The notes below the pieces were generated by a model, which worked only from the letters and a program-made list of their open reading frames with translations, was not told the origin of the DNA and made no database searches. DNA of 64,000 nt from Pararobbsia alpina (lineage in GTDB: Bacteria; Pseudomonadota; Gammaproteobacteria; Burkholderiales; Burkholderiaceae). The DNA is taken from NCBI RefSeq assembly GCF_902859895.1, contig NZ_CADIKM010000026.1:1-64000 (forward strand), read 5' to 3'. This document shows, one piece after another, positions 1 through 9,670 of this stretch (position 1 is its first letter; each line of letters starts with the position of its first letter). Made by a program: the position numbers and the translations under genes.

Positions 1-27
1 TTATCGGCTGTGAATTTTTAAAGAACA
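1..27 (-). promoter_or_regulatory. rRNA leader boxA and flanking leader
   Basis: Read on the reverse strand, this begins TGTTCTTTAAAAATTC and continues ACAGCCGATAA. That is the boxA antitermination element and conserved leader found ahead of rRNA genes in Burkholderiaceae. It lies downstream of the promoter at 104-132 and points out of the window, so a 16S rRNA gene should start just beyond the left edge. The rRNA itself is not in the window. Confidence 0.8.
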
Positions 28-103
28 TACGCTGCGCCTGACTGCTTTGAACCACTCATCCGGTCCGGCGTTTGCGTCGCTGCGTTTGCAGCAGAGAAGC
101 GAG

Positions 104-190
104 ATTATGTCGTCTGCACCTCTGATCGTCAACAAGTTTTTTAAACAAACTTCTTAACGCATCCGAAGTTAAAAGTTTAAAAACAACTTG
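104..190 (-). promoter_or_regulatory. rRNA operon P1-type promoter with UP-like tract
   Basis: On the reverse strand a -35 TTGACG (127-132) is followed by a 17-bp spacer and a -10 CATAAT (104-109). Upstream, 133-190 is unusually rich in A and T tracts in an otherwise GC-rich window, as expected of an UP element. The transcript would run leftwards through boxA at 1-27. Spacing and context make a strong rrn promoter the best reading. Confidence 0.75.
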
Positions 191-393
191 AAACTCCGCC
201 CGCCGCATTAGACCCATTCTGATAAACCAGAAGAAGTCTTTTTGAAGCGGGAAAGAAGAATTCTAGCGGCCCGTCCCCGGGCTATGCAAGCATTTTTTGG
301 CGGGAAAACCAAGAAAGCGATACCCCCCACTCGCACGCGGCATCCGGCTCAAGCATTTCCTCGAACAGTACCCGCCTCCGGTACACGCAAACG

Positions 394-1536
394 TCAGGAC
401 CGCGGCAGCAACAGCCACATCCGGCCGCGTTGCTTCATACGTCCGGCCAGATCGCCGGCGTCATCGCCGAAGCCCCAGAAGTAGTCCGCGCGCACGGTGC
501 CCTTGATCGCCGAGCCGACGTCCTGAGCGAACACGAGGCGATTCAGCGGCTGAGTGGTCATCGGCTGGGTCGTCGAGAGAAACACGGGGGTGCCCAGGGG
601 TATCGACGCCGGATCGACCGCGATCGAACGCTCCGAAGTCAGTGGCACGCCGAGCGCACCGATCGGCCCATCGTCCGCACCGCCGCCCGGCATCTGCGCG
701 GATAACTCGCGGAAGAACACAAAGCGCGGGTTCACCTCGAGCAGGCCGTCGACCCGCTGCGGGTTCGCGCGCGCCCATGCGCGAATGCCCTGCATGGTCG
801 CCTGGCTCGGCGTGAGTTGGCCGTGATCGATCAGCCATCGCCCGATCGACTTGTAGGGCTGGTTATTGGTCCCTCCCACACCGACCCGCATGACCGAGCC
901 GTCGTCCAGCGTGATCCGCCCCGAGCCCTGCACCTGCAGGAAGAATGCTTCGATTGGATCGTCGACATAGACGAGCTCATCGCCGTTGAGCGCGCCGCCC
1001 TGCATCAATTGCGCGCGCGTCGGCAGGGTCGCTCCCTTCGCGTAGGACTCGGGCCATCTATATAGGGGATAGAGGTAGGGCGCGCGCCGAACCCGGGAAC
1101 CACGCAGGAGCGGCTCATAGTAGCCCGTGATGAGGCCATCGACGCTGCCGTCGCTGTTCGCCAACTGGTATGGCGCGAAGTACTTTTCGAAGAACGCCCG
1201 CACCGCCGTTGCATCCAGTTCGTCGAGACCGGCCGCGGCCGCGCACGCCGAACGCCAGCGCATCTCACCTCCGACACGCGCGCAATTGGAGCGAAGCGCG
1301 GGAAGCGCGCCGATCAAGGCATCGTCTTGCCAGCCCGGCACGTTGGCCCAACTGACGGGGGTCAGTCTCTGTGTGGCGATGATCCGGTCTTCATTGAGAT
1401 CGGGTCCACCGATGCCGGACAGGGCAGGCGCGGAACGGGACGACGTCGGAGCAGGCCCCTGCGACGCGCACGAGGCGAGCAATACGAGCATGGCGGCCGA
1501 CACCGACGCCAGCGCTCCGCGTGAACGGGCGTTCAA
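394..1536 (-). CDS. mltA: membrane-bound lytic murein transglycosylase A
   Basis: MltA cleaves the glycan strands of peptidoglycan, forming 1,6-anhydromuropeptides, and is an outer-membrane lipoprotein facing the periplasm. With a TTG start at 1536 the product is 380 aa and begins with a lipoprotein signal (basic N-terminus, hydrophobic stretch, lipobox LASC with Cys23). Family motifs seen are ITGYYEPLL, IEAFFLQVQGSGRI, and the C-terminal 3D-type domain with FAQDVGSAIKG and RADYFWG, which holds the catalytic Asp of the family. A GTG at 1503 is an alternative start; the longer open frame upstream runs into apaG and is unlikely. It lies 29 bp after apaG and is probably co-transcribed with it. 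Confidence 0.85.
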   Translation of the reverse strand: MNARSRGALASVSAAMLVLLASCASQGPAPTSSRSAPALSGIGGPDLNEDRIIATQRLTPVSWANVPGWQDDALIGALPALRSNCARVGGEMRWRSACAAAAGLDELDATAVRAFFEKYFAPYQLANSDGSVDGLITGYYEPLLRGSRVRRAPYLYPLYRWPESYAKGATLPTRAQLMQGGALNGDELVYVDDPIEAFFLQVQGSGRITLDDGSVMRVGVGGTNNQPYKSIGRWLIDHGQLTPSQATMQGIRAWARANPQRVDGLLEVNPRFVFFRELSAQMPGGGADDGPIGALGVPLTSERSIAVDPASIPLGTPVFLSTTQPMTTQPLNRLVFAQDVGSAIKGTVRADYFWGFGDDAGDLAGRMKQRGRMWLLLPRS

Positions 1537-1565
1537 GCCTGCGTGCCCGCGCCCCGCTGCAGGAC

Positions 1566-1940
1566 TCAATGCAGGGTACGCGGCATGGCAAGGCCAAACT
1601 CCGCGATCGGGGCCTCGAACCGCGCGCCGTCCTCGGCCACGCAGAAGTATTCGCCGCGCATCGAACCCGCGGGGGTCGCAATCACGGCCCAACTCGTATA
1701 TTCAAACTGCTCACCGGGGCCGAGCAGCGGCTGGTTGCCGACCACGCCAAGTCCGGCAACTTCCTGAATGGTGTTCTCGCTATCGGTGATCACCCAGTGC
1801 CGGGAAATCAATTGGGAGGCAACCGAGCCCGTGTTGCGGATCGTGATCGTGTACGCGAACGCATACTGCCGTCCTGTCGGATCGGACTGCTCGGGCAAGT
1901 AGCGCGCCTTGACGGCGACCGTCATTTGATAGGGGTTCAT
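1566..1940 (-). CDS. apaG: ApaG/CorD family protein
   Basis: ApaG is a small (about 125 aa) single-domain immunoglobulin-like protein of unclear role, historically linked to diadenosine tetraphosphatase operons and Co2+/Mg2+ effects. The 124-aa product shows the conserved core: RYLPEQSDP, FAYTITIRNTG, SRHWVITDSE, GVVGNQPLLGPGE and YTSWAVIATPAGSMRG. The ATG at 1940 matches the family N-terminus. The same frame stays open upstream to 2894, but that extension is antisense to rpe and not credible. It is transcribed divergently from rpe and in the same direction as mltA. Confidence 0.92.
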   Translation of the reverse strand: MNPYQMTVAVKARYLPEQSDPTGRQYAFAYTITIRNTGSVASQLISRHWVITDSENTIQEVAGLGVVGNQPLLGPGEQFEYTSWAVIATPAGSMRGEYFCVAEDGARFEAPIAEFGLAMPRTLH

Positions 1941-2099
1941 GTCTTCCATTAGTGCGTCGGCGGCGGGAGTCGGGCCGCACTTCCGCCTCGGCACATTCTC
2001 CTTGATGCTTCCGCGAGCCGCAACCGGCCAATACGGCAAGCCGCCCTGCGCGGCGCTAAAATCAGGTTTTCGAATGCAGCACACTCCGGTCTTCCCCTT

Positions 2100-2792
2100 A
2101 TGAATCCGACCTATCGCATCGCCCCCAGCATCCTGTCGGCCGATTTTTCGCGCCTCGGCGAGGAAGTCCGCAACGTCGCCGCCGCGGGCGCCGACTGGAT
2201 TCACTTCGACGTGATGGATAATCACTACGTACCGAATCTCACGATGGGCCCGGTGATCTGCGAGGCCATCCGCCCCCATGTGACGATCCCGATCGACGTC
2301 CACCTGATGGTGCGCCCGGTCGATCGGATCGCGCCCGATTTTGCAAAAGCCGGCGCCAACAGCATCACTTTCCACCCCGAAGCCTCGGACCATATCGACC
2401 GGACCCTCTCGCTGATCCGCGACCATGGCTGCGAGACCGGCCTGGTGTTCAATCCGGCGACCACGCTCGACTATATGGACCATGTGATGGACAAGATCGA
2501 CATTGTCCTGATCATGTCGGTGAACCCCGGCTTCGGCGGCCAGTCGTTCATTCCCGAGGCGCTGAACAAGCTCCGGCAGGCACGCGCGAAGCTCGACGCC
2601 TATAAGGAACGGACCGGGCGGCACATCAAGCTCGAAGTCGACGGGGGCGTGAAGATCGACAACATCGCCGAGATCGCCGCCGCGGGGGCCGATACCTTTG
2701 TTGCTGGATCGGCGATTTTCGGCCACCCGAACTACGCGCAGATCATCGGCGAGATGCGCAGCAGACTTGCCACGCTGGTGCAGACCGCATGA
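2100..2792 (+). CDS. rpe: ribulose-phosphate 3-epimerase
   Basis: Rpe interconverts ribulose 5-phosphate and xylulose 5-phosphate in the pentose phosphate pathway, using a metal-dependent TIM barrel. The 230-aa product is family length. It shows [15 protein letters not shown] at the N-terminus, [17 protein letters not shown], the DVHLMV metal-site strand, [17 protein letters not shown], and EVDGGVK with the second catalytic Asp. The stop overlaps the start of gph by four bases (ATGA), a translationally coupled pair typical of proteobacterial rpe-gph-trp clusters. Confidence 0.96.
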   Translation: MNPTYRIAPSILSADFSRLGEEVRNVAAAGADWIHFDVMDNHYVPNLTMGPVICEAIRPHVTIPIDVHLMVRPVDRIAPDFAKAGANSITFHPEASDHIDRTLSLIRDHGCETGLVFNPATTLDYMDHVMDKIDIVLIMSVNPGFGGQSFIPEALNKLRQARAKLDAYKERTGRHIKLEVDGGVKIDNIAEIAAAGADTFVAGSAIFGHPNYAQIIGEMRSRLATLVQTA

Positions 2793-3583
2793 GCAGACCC
2801 CAATCGGAATCACTCGCGCAACCTCACGCGCAATCGTGCACCGAACTCCAGGCGGTACCTTCCACCACGGCTCCTGCGCAACCCTTGACGGCATCGCCCG
2901 CCGCCCCGATCGCGCGCAGGCAGATTCGCGGCGTGATCGTCGATCTCGACGGCACGATGGTCGACACGGTGGGTGATTTCCATGCCGCGCTGAACCTGAT
3001 GCTCGGCGAGATCGCCCTGCCGAGCATCACGCCTGAGGAAGTGGTGCACTACGTTGGCAAAGGCTCCGAGCACCTCGTCAGGGCGGTACTGGCGGCCCGT
3101 CTCGCATCGGACGATGTCGAAACACGCTTTGTGCATGCGCTCGAACGCTACCAGCATGCCTATTCGAGCGTGAACGGCCGCCACGTCGAAGTCTATGCGG
3201 GCGTTGCCGAAGGTCTCGAGGCCCTGCGCACCGCCGGACTCCAGCTCGCCTGCGTGACCAACAAGCCGCACCGCTTCGCGGTCGACCTGCTCGAACAAGT
3301 CGGCTTGCTCGGGTATTTCAGCGTCGTGTTCGGCGGAGACAGTTTTCCGCGCAAGAAACCCGACCCCTTGCCCCTGCTCAAGGCCGCCGAGGCACTTGGC
3401 ATCGCGCCGGACCGGATGCTCGCGATCGGCGACTCCGAAAACGATGCGCTCGCAGCACGCGCGGCAGGTATCGCCGTGCTCACCGTGCCCTACGGCTACA
3501 ACCATGGCCAACCTGTACAATCGATTGACTCCGATGGTATAGTCGGCTCGCTGCTCGAAGTTGCGGGCTGGCTGAATCAATAG
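2789..3583 (+). CDS. gph: phosphoglycolate phosphatase (HAD family)
   Basis: Gph removes phosphate from 2-phosphoglycolate made during DNA repair or photorespiration-like side reactions. HAD motif I is [10 protein letters not shown] (Asp52 nucleophile, Asp54 acid/base), motif II is CVTNKP, motif III falls in RKKPDPLP and motif IV is [15 protein letters not shown]. The ATG chosen overlaps the rpe stop. It gives 264 aa, with about 45 low-complexity residues ahead of the first beta strand that most family members lack, so the true start may be further in. It sits upstream of the trp leader, as in related genomes. Confidence 0.9.
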   Translation: MSRPQSESLAQPHAQSCTELQAVPSTTAPAQPLTASPAAPIARRQIRGVIVDLDGTMVDTVGDFHAALNLMLGEIALPSITPEEVVHYVGKGSEHLVRAVLAARLASDDVETRFVHALERYQHAYSSVNGRHVEVYAGVAEGLEALRTAGLQLACVTNKPHRFAVDLLEQVGLLGYFSVVFGGDSFPRKKPDPLPLLKAAEALGIAPDRMLAIGDSENDALAARAAGIAVLTVPYGYNHGQPVQSIDSDGIVGSLLEVAGWLNQ

Positions 3584-3719
3584 TCACCGCGAACAGCGGG
3601 GCACGCGGAAGGACCCGGAAATGACGATGTGAGACAGCCGTCGCGAGACTGCGGTCCCACGCTTTTTGAGTCCCTTACGCCCCGTCCATACGAGTCGGAT
3701 CGCTACATTTCATATTGTC

Positions 3720-3794
3720 ATGTTCGTCAACAGAAAACGGAGTCTGAGCGGTATCGACCGGGGAGCCTGGCCCTGGCGTCGCTGGTCTTGGTGA
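3720..3794 (+). CDS. trpL: trp operon leader peptide
   Basis: A 24-codon ORF (ATG 3720, TGA 3792-3794) ends in A-W-P-W-R-R-W-S-W, with Trp at positions 17, 19, 22 and 24. Four Trp codons among the last eight, upstream of trpE and just ahead of a hairpin, are the signature of a ribosome-mediated attenuator leader peptide: ribosome stalling at Trp codons reports shortage of charged tRNA-Trp. No strong Shine-Dalgarno is visible before the ATG. Identification rests on codon content and position; it is too short for ordinary gene callers. Confidence 0.75.
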   Translation: MFVNRKRSLSGIDRGAWPWRRWSW

Positions 3795-3809
3795 TTCACA
3801 CACAAGGCC

Positions 3810-3837
3810 GCTGAAGCTCGTCTTCAGCTTCCGTTTT
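3810..3837 (+). terminator. candidate trp attenuator hairpin
   Basis: GCTGAAG (3810-3816) pairs with CTTCAGC (3822-3828) around a 5-nt loop, and is followed by a pyrimidine-rich stretch with TTTT at 3834-3837. It starts 16 bases after the trpL stop. An overlapping alternative pairing GAAGCT/AGCTTC also exists. The U-run is weak, so the terminator call is tentative; the competing antiterminator fold was not computed. Confidence 0.45.
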
Positions 3838-3883
3838 CCGTCTGTGCTGCTTTCCACATCGATCGTTGAATCTCGCGAGTGAT

Positions 3884-3898
3884 GATCACCCGGTGATC
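3884..3898. repeat. perfect inverted repeat upstream of trpE
   Basis: GATCACC-C-GGTGATC forms a 7-bp perfect dyad around one base in the trpE leader, 166 bp before the trpE start. It could be a protein-binding operator or a hairpin in the leader RNA. No known operator consensus is recognised. The rest of 3838-4064 shows no gene. Confidence 0.35.
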
Positions 3899-4064
3899 TC
3901 ATTCAGCCGGGTCTGCCCGGGGCGAGATTTTCCGTGTGTGCCGATTCACCGGGCTGCCGCCCGTGGCTCACGCGGATCAAGCGAACGAAGCGTGCAAAGC
4001 ATCCACCCGTATACTGAGCGCCGGCCGAGCCGCAGCGCTCGCGGGCACCCCCGGAACCTAAGAC

Positions 4065-5558
4065 ATGACCGAACTCGAATTCAAGTCGTTGGCCAATGCC
4101 GGCTACAACCGCATTCCGCTGATCGCCGAGGCGCTCGCCGACCTCGAGACGCCGCTTTCCCTCTATCTCAAACTCGCCCAGCCCGAACGCAACGGCGCGA
4201 ACTCGTTCCTGCTCGAGTCCGTGGTCGGTGGTGAGCGCTTCGGGCGCTACTCGTTTATCGGCTTGCCTGCGCGCACGCTGATCCGTGCGATCGGCACACG
4301 TTGCGAAGTGGTTCGCGACGGCATCGTGGTCGAAACGCACGAGGGCGATCCGCTCGAATTCATCCGCGTCTACCAGGAGCGTTTCAAGGTTGCCCAGCGC
4401 CCAGGCCTGCCGCGTTTCTGCGGCGGCCTCGCCGGCTATTTCGGTTACGACGCCGTACGCTTTATTGAGAAGAAGCTCGAGGGCGGCGCGCCGAACGACG
4501 ATCTCGGCCTGCCCGATATCCAGTTGCTGCAGACCGAAGAGGTCGCGGTGATCGACAACCTCGCGGGCAAGCTCTACCTGATCTCCTACGCCGATCCCTC
4601 GCAGCCCGAGTCATATCAGAAAACCCAGCAGCGCTTGCGCGAGCTGCGCTCGCGGCTGACCCGGACTGTCCAGCCGCCGGTCACCTCGGCCAGCGTGCGT
4701 ACCGAGATCTACCGCGAGTTCGACAAGGCCGACTATCTGAATGCCGTGCGTCAGGCGAAGGAATACATCGCTGCGGGCGAACTGATGCAAGTCCAGGTCG
4801 GTCAGCGGCTGACGAAGCCTTTCCGTGACAACCCCCTCTCGCTGTACCGGGCGCTGCGTTCGCTGAACCCGTCGCCGTATATGTATTTCTACAATTTCGG
4901 CGACTTCCATGTGGTCGGCGCGTCGCCGGAAATCCTCGTTCGTCAGGAAGAACGCGGCGACGAACACATCGTGACGATCCGCCCGCTGGCCGGCACCCGG
5001 CCGCGCGGCAATACGCCCGAGCGCGATGCCGAACTCGCGACCGAATTGCTCAACGACCCGAAGGAAATCGCCGAACATGTGATGCTGATCGACCTCGCGC
5101 GCAACGACGTCGGCCGTATCGCAAAGACCGGCTCGGTGCTCGTCACCGACAAGATGGTGATCGAGAAGTACTCACACGTGCAGCACATCGTGAGTTCAGT
5201 CGAAGGCAAGCTGAAACCCGGTGTGAACAATCTCGACGTGTTGCGTGCAACCTTCCCGGCCGGCACGCTGTCGGGCGCGCCGAAGGTCCGCGCGATGGAG
5301 CTGATCGACGAACTCGAGCCCGTGAAGCGCGGCATCTATGGTGGCGCCGTCGGCTATCTGTCGTTCTCCGGCGAGATGGATCTCGCGATCGCGATCCGCA
5401 CAGGCATCATCAAGAACGGCAATCTCTATGTCCAGGCGGCAGCCGGCATCGTTGCCGACTCCATCCCCGAGATGGAATGGCAGGAAACCGAAAACAAGGC
5501 CCGCGCCGTGCTTCGCGCCGCGGAACAAGTGCAGGACGGCCTCGATACGGAACTCTGA
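4065..5558 (+). CDS. trpE: anthranilate synthase component I
   Basis: TrpE converts chorismate to anthranilate with ammonia supplied by TrpG, the first committed step of tryptophan synthesis. The 497-aa product has family length. The N-terminal domain carries the feedback site ([19 protein letters not shown]). The chorismate-binding domain shows [37 protein letters not shown] and [21 protein letters not shown] leader peptide with four Trp codons precedes it. Its partner trpG normally follows closely, but here a 2.4-kb segment with reverse-strand genes separates them, so trpGDC probably needs its own promoter. Confidence 0.97.
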   Translation: MTELEFKSLANAGYNRIPLIAEALADLETPLSLYLKLAQPERNGANSFLLESVVGGERFGRYSFIGLPARTLIRAIGTRCEVVRDGIVVETHEGDPLEFIRVYQERFKVAQRPGLPRFCGGLAGYFGYDAVRFIEKKLEGGAPNDDLGLPDIQLLQTEEVAVIDNLAGKLYLISYADPSQPESYQKTQQRLRELRSRLTRTVQPPVTSASVRTEIYREFDKADYLNAVRQAKEYIAAGELMQVQVGQRLTKPFRDNPLSLYRALRSLNPSPYMYFYNFGDFHVVGASPEILVRQEERGDEHIVTIRPLAGTRPRGNTPERDAELATELLNDPKEIAEHVMLIDLARNDVGRIAKTGSVLVTDKMVIEKYSHVQHIVSSVEGKLKPGVNNLDVLRATFPAGTLSGAPKVRAMELIDELEPVKRGIYGGAVGYLSFSGEMDLAIAIRTGIIKNGNLYVQAAAGIVADSIPEMEWQETENKARAVLRAAEQVQDGLDTEL

Positions 5559-5730
5559 CCCTACTGTTGAGATCACCGCTCACTTGACAGTACCACGCTG
5601 TGCTCGAGGTGCGGGCAGGGAAACCTGCACGCATCGTTCTTCGGGCGCCGCGTTCCCAAGAAGGAACTTCCGAAACCGGGCAATCGTTCACGCTCTGCTC
5701 GACCGATCCGCTTGCGATTTCGACCAGCGC

Positions 5731-7239
5731 TTATTCATCAAGCCGCGCCATGTAGGTCTTCCACCCCGCTTCCAGCGCTGAAGCGCGGTCGACTATCTTT
5801 TCCATCTGGGCGATCAACGGTCCGACCGACTGATCGGCAAGATCGAATTCTGCTTTCAGGTCTTCGTAAGTACTGGCGATTTCCCGAAGAATCGCGCCTT
5901 CGTCGATATCCGTCAGCCTGCCGTTGCGCATGACGCAGCGTCCTGCCACGAACGTGCTGTCGATTGACGTTCCCCGCTCGGCATACACGAGCTGACGTAC
6001 GGGATCGGTAAGCGGCGAGAAATTGATTGTGTCGGTCCGATACGCCACAAGATCCGCCCGGTAACCCGGCGCAATCGCACCGAGTCGACCCGCCATGCCC
6101 AGCGCGCCCGCGCCACCGAGGGTCCCGGCCCGTAGCGCCTCGGCCGCCGTCAGCCAGCGGGAGTATTCCTTCCCGCGGATCTTCGACAAGGCAGCCGCTG
6201 AGCCCACGACGTTTAGCATGTTGCCGGTCACGGTGGACGAACAGCCGTCTGAACCCAGACTCACGTTGACCCCGGCGTCGAGCAGCCGGCGCGTCGGCTG
6301 CACGCCGGAACCGAGCATCAGGTTGCTCCATGGATTGTGTTGCACGGTGGCGCCGCTTGCAGCGATCCTGGCAATCTCGTCGTCGGAGAGCCAAACAGCA
6401 TGAATCAGCGATGTTCCCGGCTTAAGGAAGCCCTGCTCGTCGAGGTACTGCACCATCGGCTTGCCGTAGAACGCCTGCGCCGTCACGATCTGCAAACGCG
6501 TCTCCTGGACATGCGTGATCACCGGCAACGCGTGTTCGTCGGCGAACGCCCGACAGCGCGCAAGAAACCCGGGCGTGCAGCGCTGCGGCGCCGACGGCGC
6601 CACCAGCACACCCACGCGGTTCGTCTGCGGATGTCTCGTCTGCACTTCCTCGCCGAGAAACGCGAACCACGCATCCGGGCTTGGCCGCGCTATCGCCCGC
6701 ATCTGCGCCAGCAGTTCCTCTGGAAAAATCGCGTCGACGAACGGGAAGCTGTCCACGAGCGGGCGGTCCATCATCGAGAAGCCCACCATCGCGCGAATGC
6801 CGGCGTCTTCGTAAGCCTGGTAGATCGCATCGAGCGAATCGCGATCGATCGATCCACCCATATTGCAGTCATCCACGACCGTGGTCGCCCCGCTGCGCAG
6901 CGCTTCAATCGCGCCTATCAACGTGCGCAGATAAACCTGCCGGGGCGTCAGCCGGACCGGCTTTGGCGCGCGGACATAATGCATCCATAGTTCGAGCGGC
7001 AGGTTCTCGACCCGGCCCTTGTGAAAATGTTCGTGCGAATGTTGATGGCCATTGATGAGGCCAGGCGTCAGCAAACAACCGTCCAGCGGCACGACGGTGT
7101 CGCCTTCGGCGCGCGGCAACGTGCCGGCTGGCGCGATCGCGGCGATCCATTCGCCTTCCAGCGCGACGTCGAAAAGCTCGGGCAGGTACTGTTGTTCGAC
7201 GCCATGCAGAAGACGAACGTTCGACAGGATGACAGTCAT
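5731..7239 (-). CDS. amidohydrolase of the ATZ/TRZ - cytosine/guanine deaminase class
   Basis: This 502-aa metal-dependent hydrolase probably deaminates or dechlorinates a purine- or triazine-like ring. Metal ligands are visible in order: GLINGHQHSHEHF (HxH), ITHVQET (His), LIHAVWL (His) and SLGSDGCS (Asp). Together with the N- and C-terminal strands that form the composite beta-sandwich, this is the subtype III amidohydrolase plan (8-oxoguanine deaminase, guanine deaminase, hydroxyatrazine hydrolases). Exact substrate is not readable. An ABC permease tail ends 19 bp upstream on the same strand, suggesting a former uptake-plus-degradation operon. Its position between trpE and trpG, in reverse orientation, suggests insertion. 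Confidence 0.85.
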   Translation of the reverse strand: MTVILSNVRLLHGVEQQYLPELFDVALEGEWIAAIAPAGTLPRAEGDTVVPLDGCLLTPGLINGHQHSHEHFHKGRVENLPLELWMHYVRAPKPVRLTPRQVYLRTLIGAIEALRSGATTVVDDCNMGGSIDRDSLDAIYQAYEDAGIRAMVGFSMMDRPLVDSFPFVDAIFPEELLAQMRAIARPSPDAWFAFLGEEVQTRHPQTNRVGVLVAPSAPQRCTPGFLARCRAFADEHALPVITHVQETRLQIVTAQAFYGKPMVQYLDEQGFLKPGTSLIHAVWLSDDEIARIAASGATVQHNPWSNLMLGSGVQPTRRLLDAGVNVSLGSDGCSSTVTGNMLNVVGSAAALSKIRGKEYSRWLTAAEALRAGTLGGAGALGMAGRLGAIAPGYRADLVAYRTDTINFSPLTDPVRQLVYAERGTSIDSTFVAGRCVMRNGRLTDIDEGAILREIASTYEDLKAEFDLADQSVGPLIAQMEKIVDRASALEAGWKTYMARLDE

Positions 7240-7257
7240 GATTGCGGTACCTCTTGC

Positions 7258-7434
7258 TTAGCGAAACTGACGGGATAGTCCGGCCACGCGCTCCATGATC
7301 AGCGTCGACACCAGCGTGACCAGAATGAGCACGCCGGCGGCGGCGGTGGCGCGAACCACATTCTCATCGCGCAAATAGTCGGCAACGAGATCCTGCTGCG
7401 CCTGATGCGCGAGCTGACGTCGCTGACCTGCGTG
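7258..7434 (-). pseudogene. C-terminal remnant of an ABC transporter permease
   Basis: The reverse strand reads in one frame to a TAA at 7258-7260. It includes DLVADYLRDENVVRATAAAG and then the hydrophobic VLILVTLVSTLIMERVAGLS ending RQFR. This is the last membrane helix and tail of a binding-protein-dependent permease. Nothing upstream continues it, so only about 58 codons survive. It precedes the amidohydrolase by 18 bp, the normal order for a catabolic transport operon, and appears to be the truncated edge of an inserted or deleted block. Confidence 0.6.
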
Positions 7435-7440
7435 ATCAAT

Positions 7441-7930
7441 ACCTTAATTCGATCTGGAAGATGCCTGTGGACCTACCGCAGTGGAACGGCTGGCCAAATC
7501 TTCGCGCCGATAGACTCGCCCCACCCTGAGCTGACGAGCCAAAGCAGCCGCTCCACCATACGACCCCGTTTGAGTGCGGGAAGGCATGACCCAATCCTCA
7601 TTGAAATTTCATGCACTTTACTTCCAAAACCACCATCGCCCCACCCTCGGAACGGACGGTCTGAGCAATCAAATTGCACTGAGACAACTATCGGGCTTAC
7701 CGAGCCGTGCCCTCCATGGCCCCGCGCTGGTAGAATCTACGAACCATGCGACACATCGGCAAGATCACTCCCTATCTGCTCCTTCACGGCTGGCGTCCCT
7801 AGTCCGCTGTGTGTCAACACGCCCCGCGCGGGCGCGCCGCCTGAAAGGGTGGTAAATCGGTGGTAAATCTATAGTTTCTCAGACCGATACAAAAGGATTT
7901 CCCCTTATTTTCATGGGGTTAGGAGTAGAC
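7441..7930. other. gene-poor segment before trpG
   Basis: No convincing gene is seen. Short open frames exist on both strands but match nothing I recognise and have poor codon bias. Near the right end TATAGT (7870-7875) could be a -10 element for trpGDC, though no good -35 is present at 17 bp. A strong Shine-Dalgarno AGGAG (7921-7925) belongs to trpG. The segment is probably rearrangement debris between the permease remnant and trpG. Confidence 0.4.
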
Positions 7931-8500
<570 letters not shown>

Positions 8501-8586
8501 GTGCGATGAGTGCGACAGGGGCAATGGCTGCGCCAGCCACCCACCCGGTTCCCGGGTCCACGGAGCTACGCGGAATGGAGACAGGC

Positions 8587-9618
8587 ATGTCGATCACCCC
8601 ACAGGAAGCGCTCCAGCGCACGATCGAACATCGTGAGATCTTTCACGACGAGATGCTGTACCTGATGCGGCTGATCATGCGCGGCGAGATCTCGCCCGTC
8701 ATGACCGCCGCGCTGATGACGGGCTTGCGCGTCAAAAAAGAGACGATCGGCGAGATCGCCGCGGCCGCGATGGTCATGCGCGAGTTCGCGAACAAGGTCG
8801 AAGTCGCCGATAACACCCACTTCGTCGATATCGTCGGCACCGGCGGGGATGGTTCTCACACATTCAATATCTCGACCGCGACGATGTTCGTCACGGCGGC
8901 GGCAGGCGCGAAGGTGGCGAAGCATGGCAATCGCGGCGTCTCAAGCAAGTCGGGCAGCGCGGACGTGCTCGAAGCCCTCGGCGTCAACATCATGCTGTCG
9001 CCCGCCCAGATCGCCGAGTCCATCGCCGAAACCGGCATGGGCTTCATGTTCGCGCCGAACCACCATCCAGCGATGAAAAACGTCGCGGCCGTGCGACGTG
9101 AGCTTGGGGTGCGCACGCTGTTCAATATCCTCGGCCCGCTGACCAATCCGGCCGGGGCGCCGAACCAGCTGATGGGCGTATTCCATCCAGACCTCGTCGG
9201 GATCCAGGTCCGCGTGATGCAACGCCTCGGTGCGCAGCACGTGCTCGTGGTCTACGGCCAGGATGGCATGGACGAGGTTTCGCTTGGCGCGACCACCATG
9301 GTCGGTGAACTCCGGGATGGCAAGGTGTTCGAATACGAGATTCACCCGGAGGACTTCGGCTTGCAGATGATGTCGAATCGTTCGCTGAAGGTCGCGAACG
9401 CCGAGGAATCGAAGACGCTGCTGCTCGAAGCGTTGGAGAACAAGCCGGGGGTCGCGCGCGAGATCGTGACGCTCAACGCGGCGACCGCGCTGTATGCGGC
9501 GAATGTCGTCGGCTCGATCGCCGATGGCTTTGCCCTCGCGCGCGAAGCCATCTCGAGCGGTGCGGCGCGTGCGAAAGTCGACGCCCTCGTTCAATTCACG
9601 CGACGATGTGCCGCATGA
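8587..9618 (+). CDS. trpD: anthranilate phosphoribosyltransferase
   Basis: TrpD joins anthranilate to phosphoribosyl pyrophosphate, the second pathway step. The start at 8587 gives 343 aa, the usual length, with GGAG (8577-8580) six bases upstream. The frame is open back to 8497, overlapping the trpG stop, but those 30 residues are low complexity and not part of the family. PRPP-binding [17 protein letters not shown] and [20 protein letters not shown] are intact, as are the anthranilate-contact [14 protein letters not shown] and the Mg2+-site strand DEVSLG. Confidence 0.96.
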   Translation: MSITPQEALQRTIEHREIFHDEMLYLMRLIMRGEISPVMTAALMTGLRVKKETIGEIAAAAMVMREFANKVEVADNTHFVDIVGTGGDGSHTFNISTATMFVTAAAGAKVAKHGNRGVSSKSGSADVLEALGVNIMLSPAQIAESIAETGMGFMFAPNHHPAMKNVAAVRRELGVRTLFNILGPLTNPAGAPNQLMGVFHPDLVGIQVRVMQRLGAQHVLVVYGQDGMDEVSLGATTMVGELRDGKVFEYEIHPEDFGLQMMSNRSLKVANAEESKTLLLEALENKPGVAREIVTLNAATALYAANVVGSIADGFALAREAISSGAARAKVDALVQFTRRCAA

Positions 9619-9670
9619 CCGCGCGTATCGACCCAAGCCTGCGACACTACCCGAATCCGGCAGCGAAGCC

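Noticed and set aside
1566-2894. Long reverse-strand frame spanning apaG and all of rpe
   Set aside because: Only the last 124 codons (apaG) are coding; the rest is antisense to rpe, an artefact of GC-rich third positions.
3629-3814. 61-codon ORF in the gph-trpE spacer
   Set aside because: It overlaps the leader peptide in another frame, lacks a ribosome site and has no sensible composition.
7686-7930. tRNA gene or att site before trpG
   Set aside because: No cloverleaf or CCA-type end could be built and no repeat of this stretch was found in the window.
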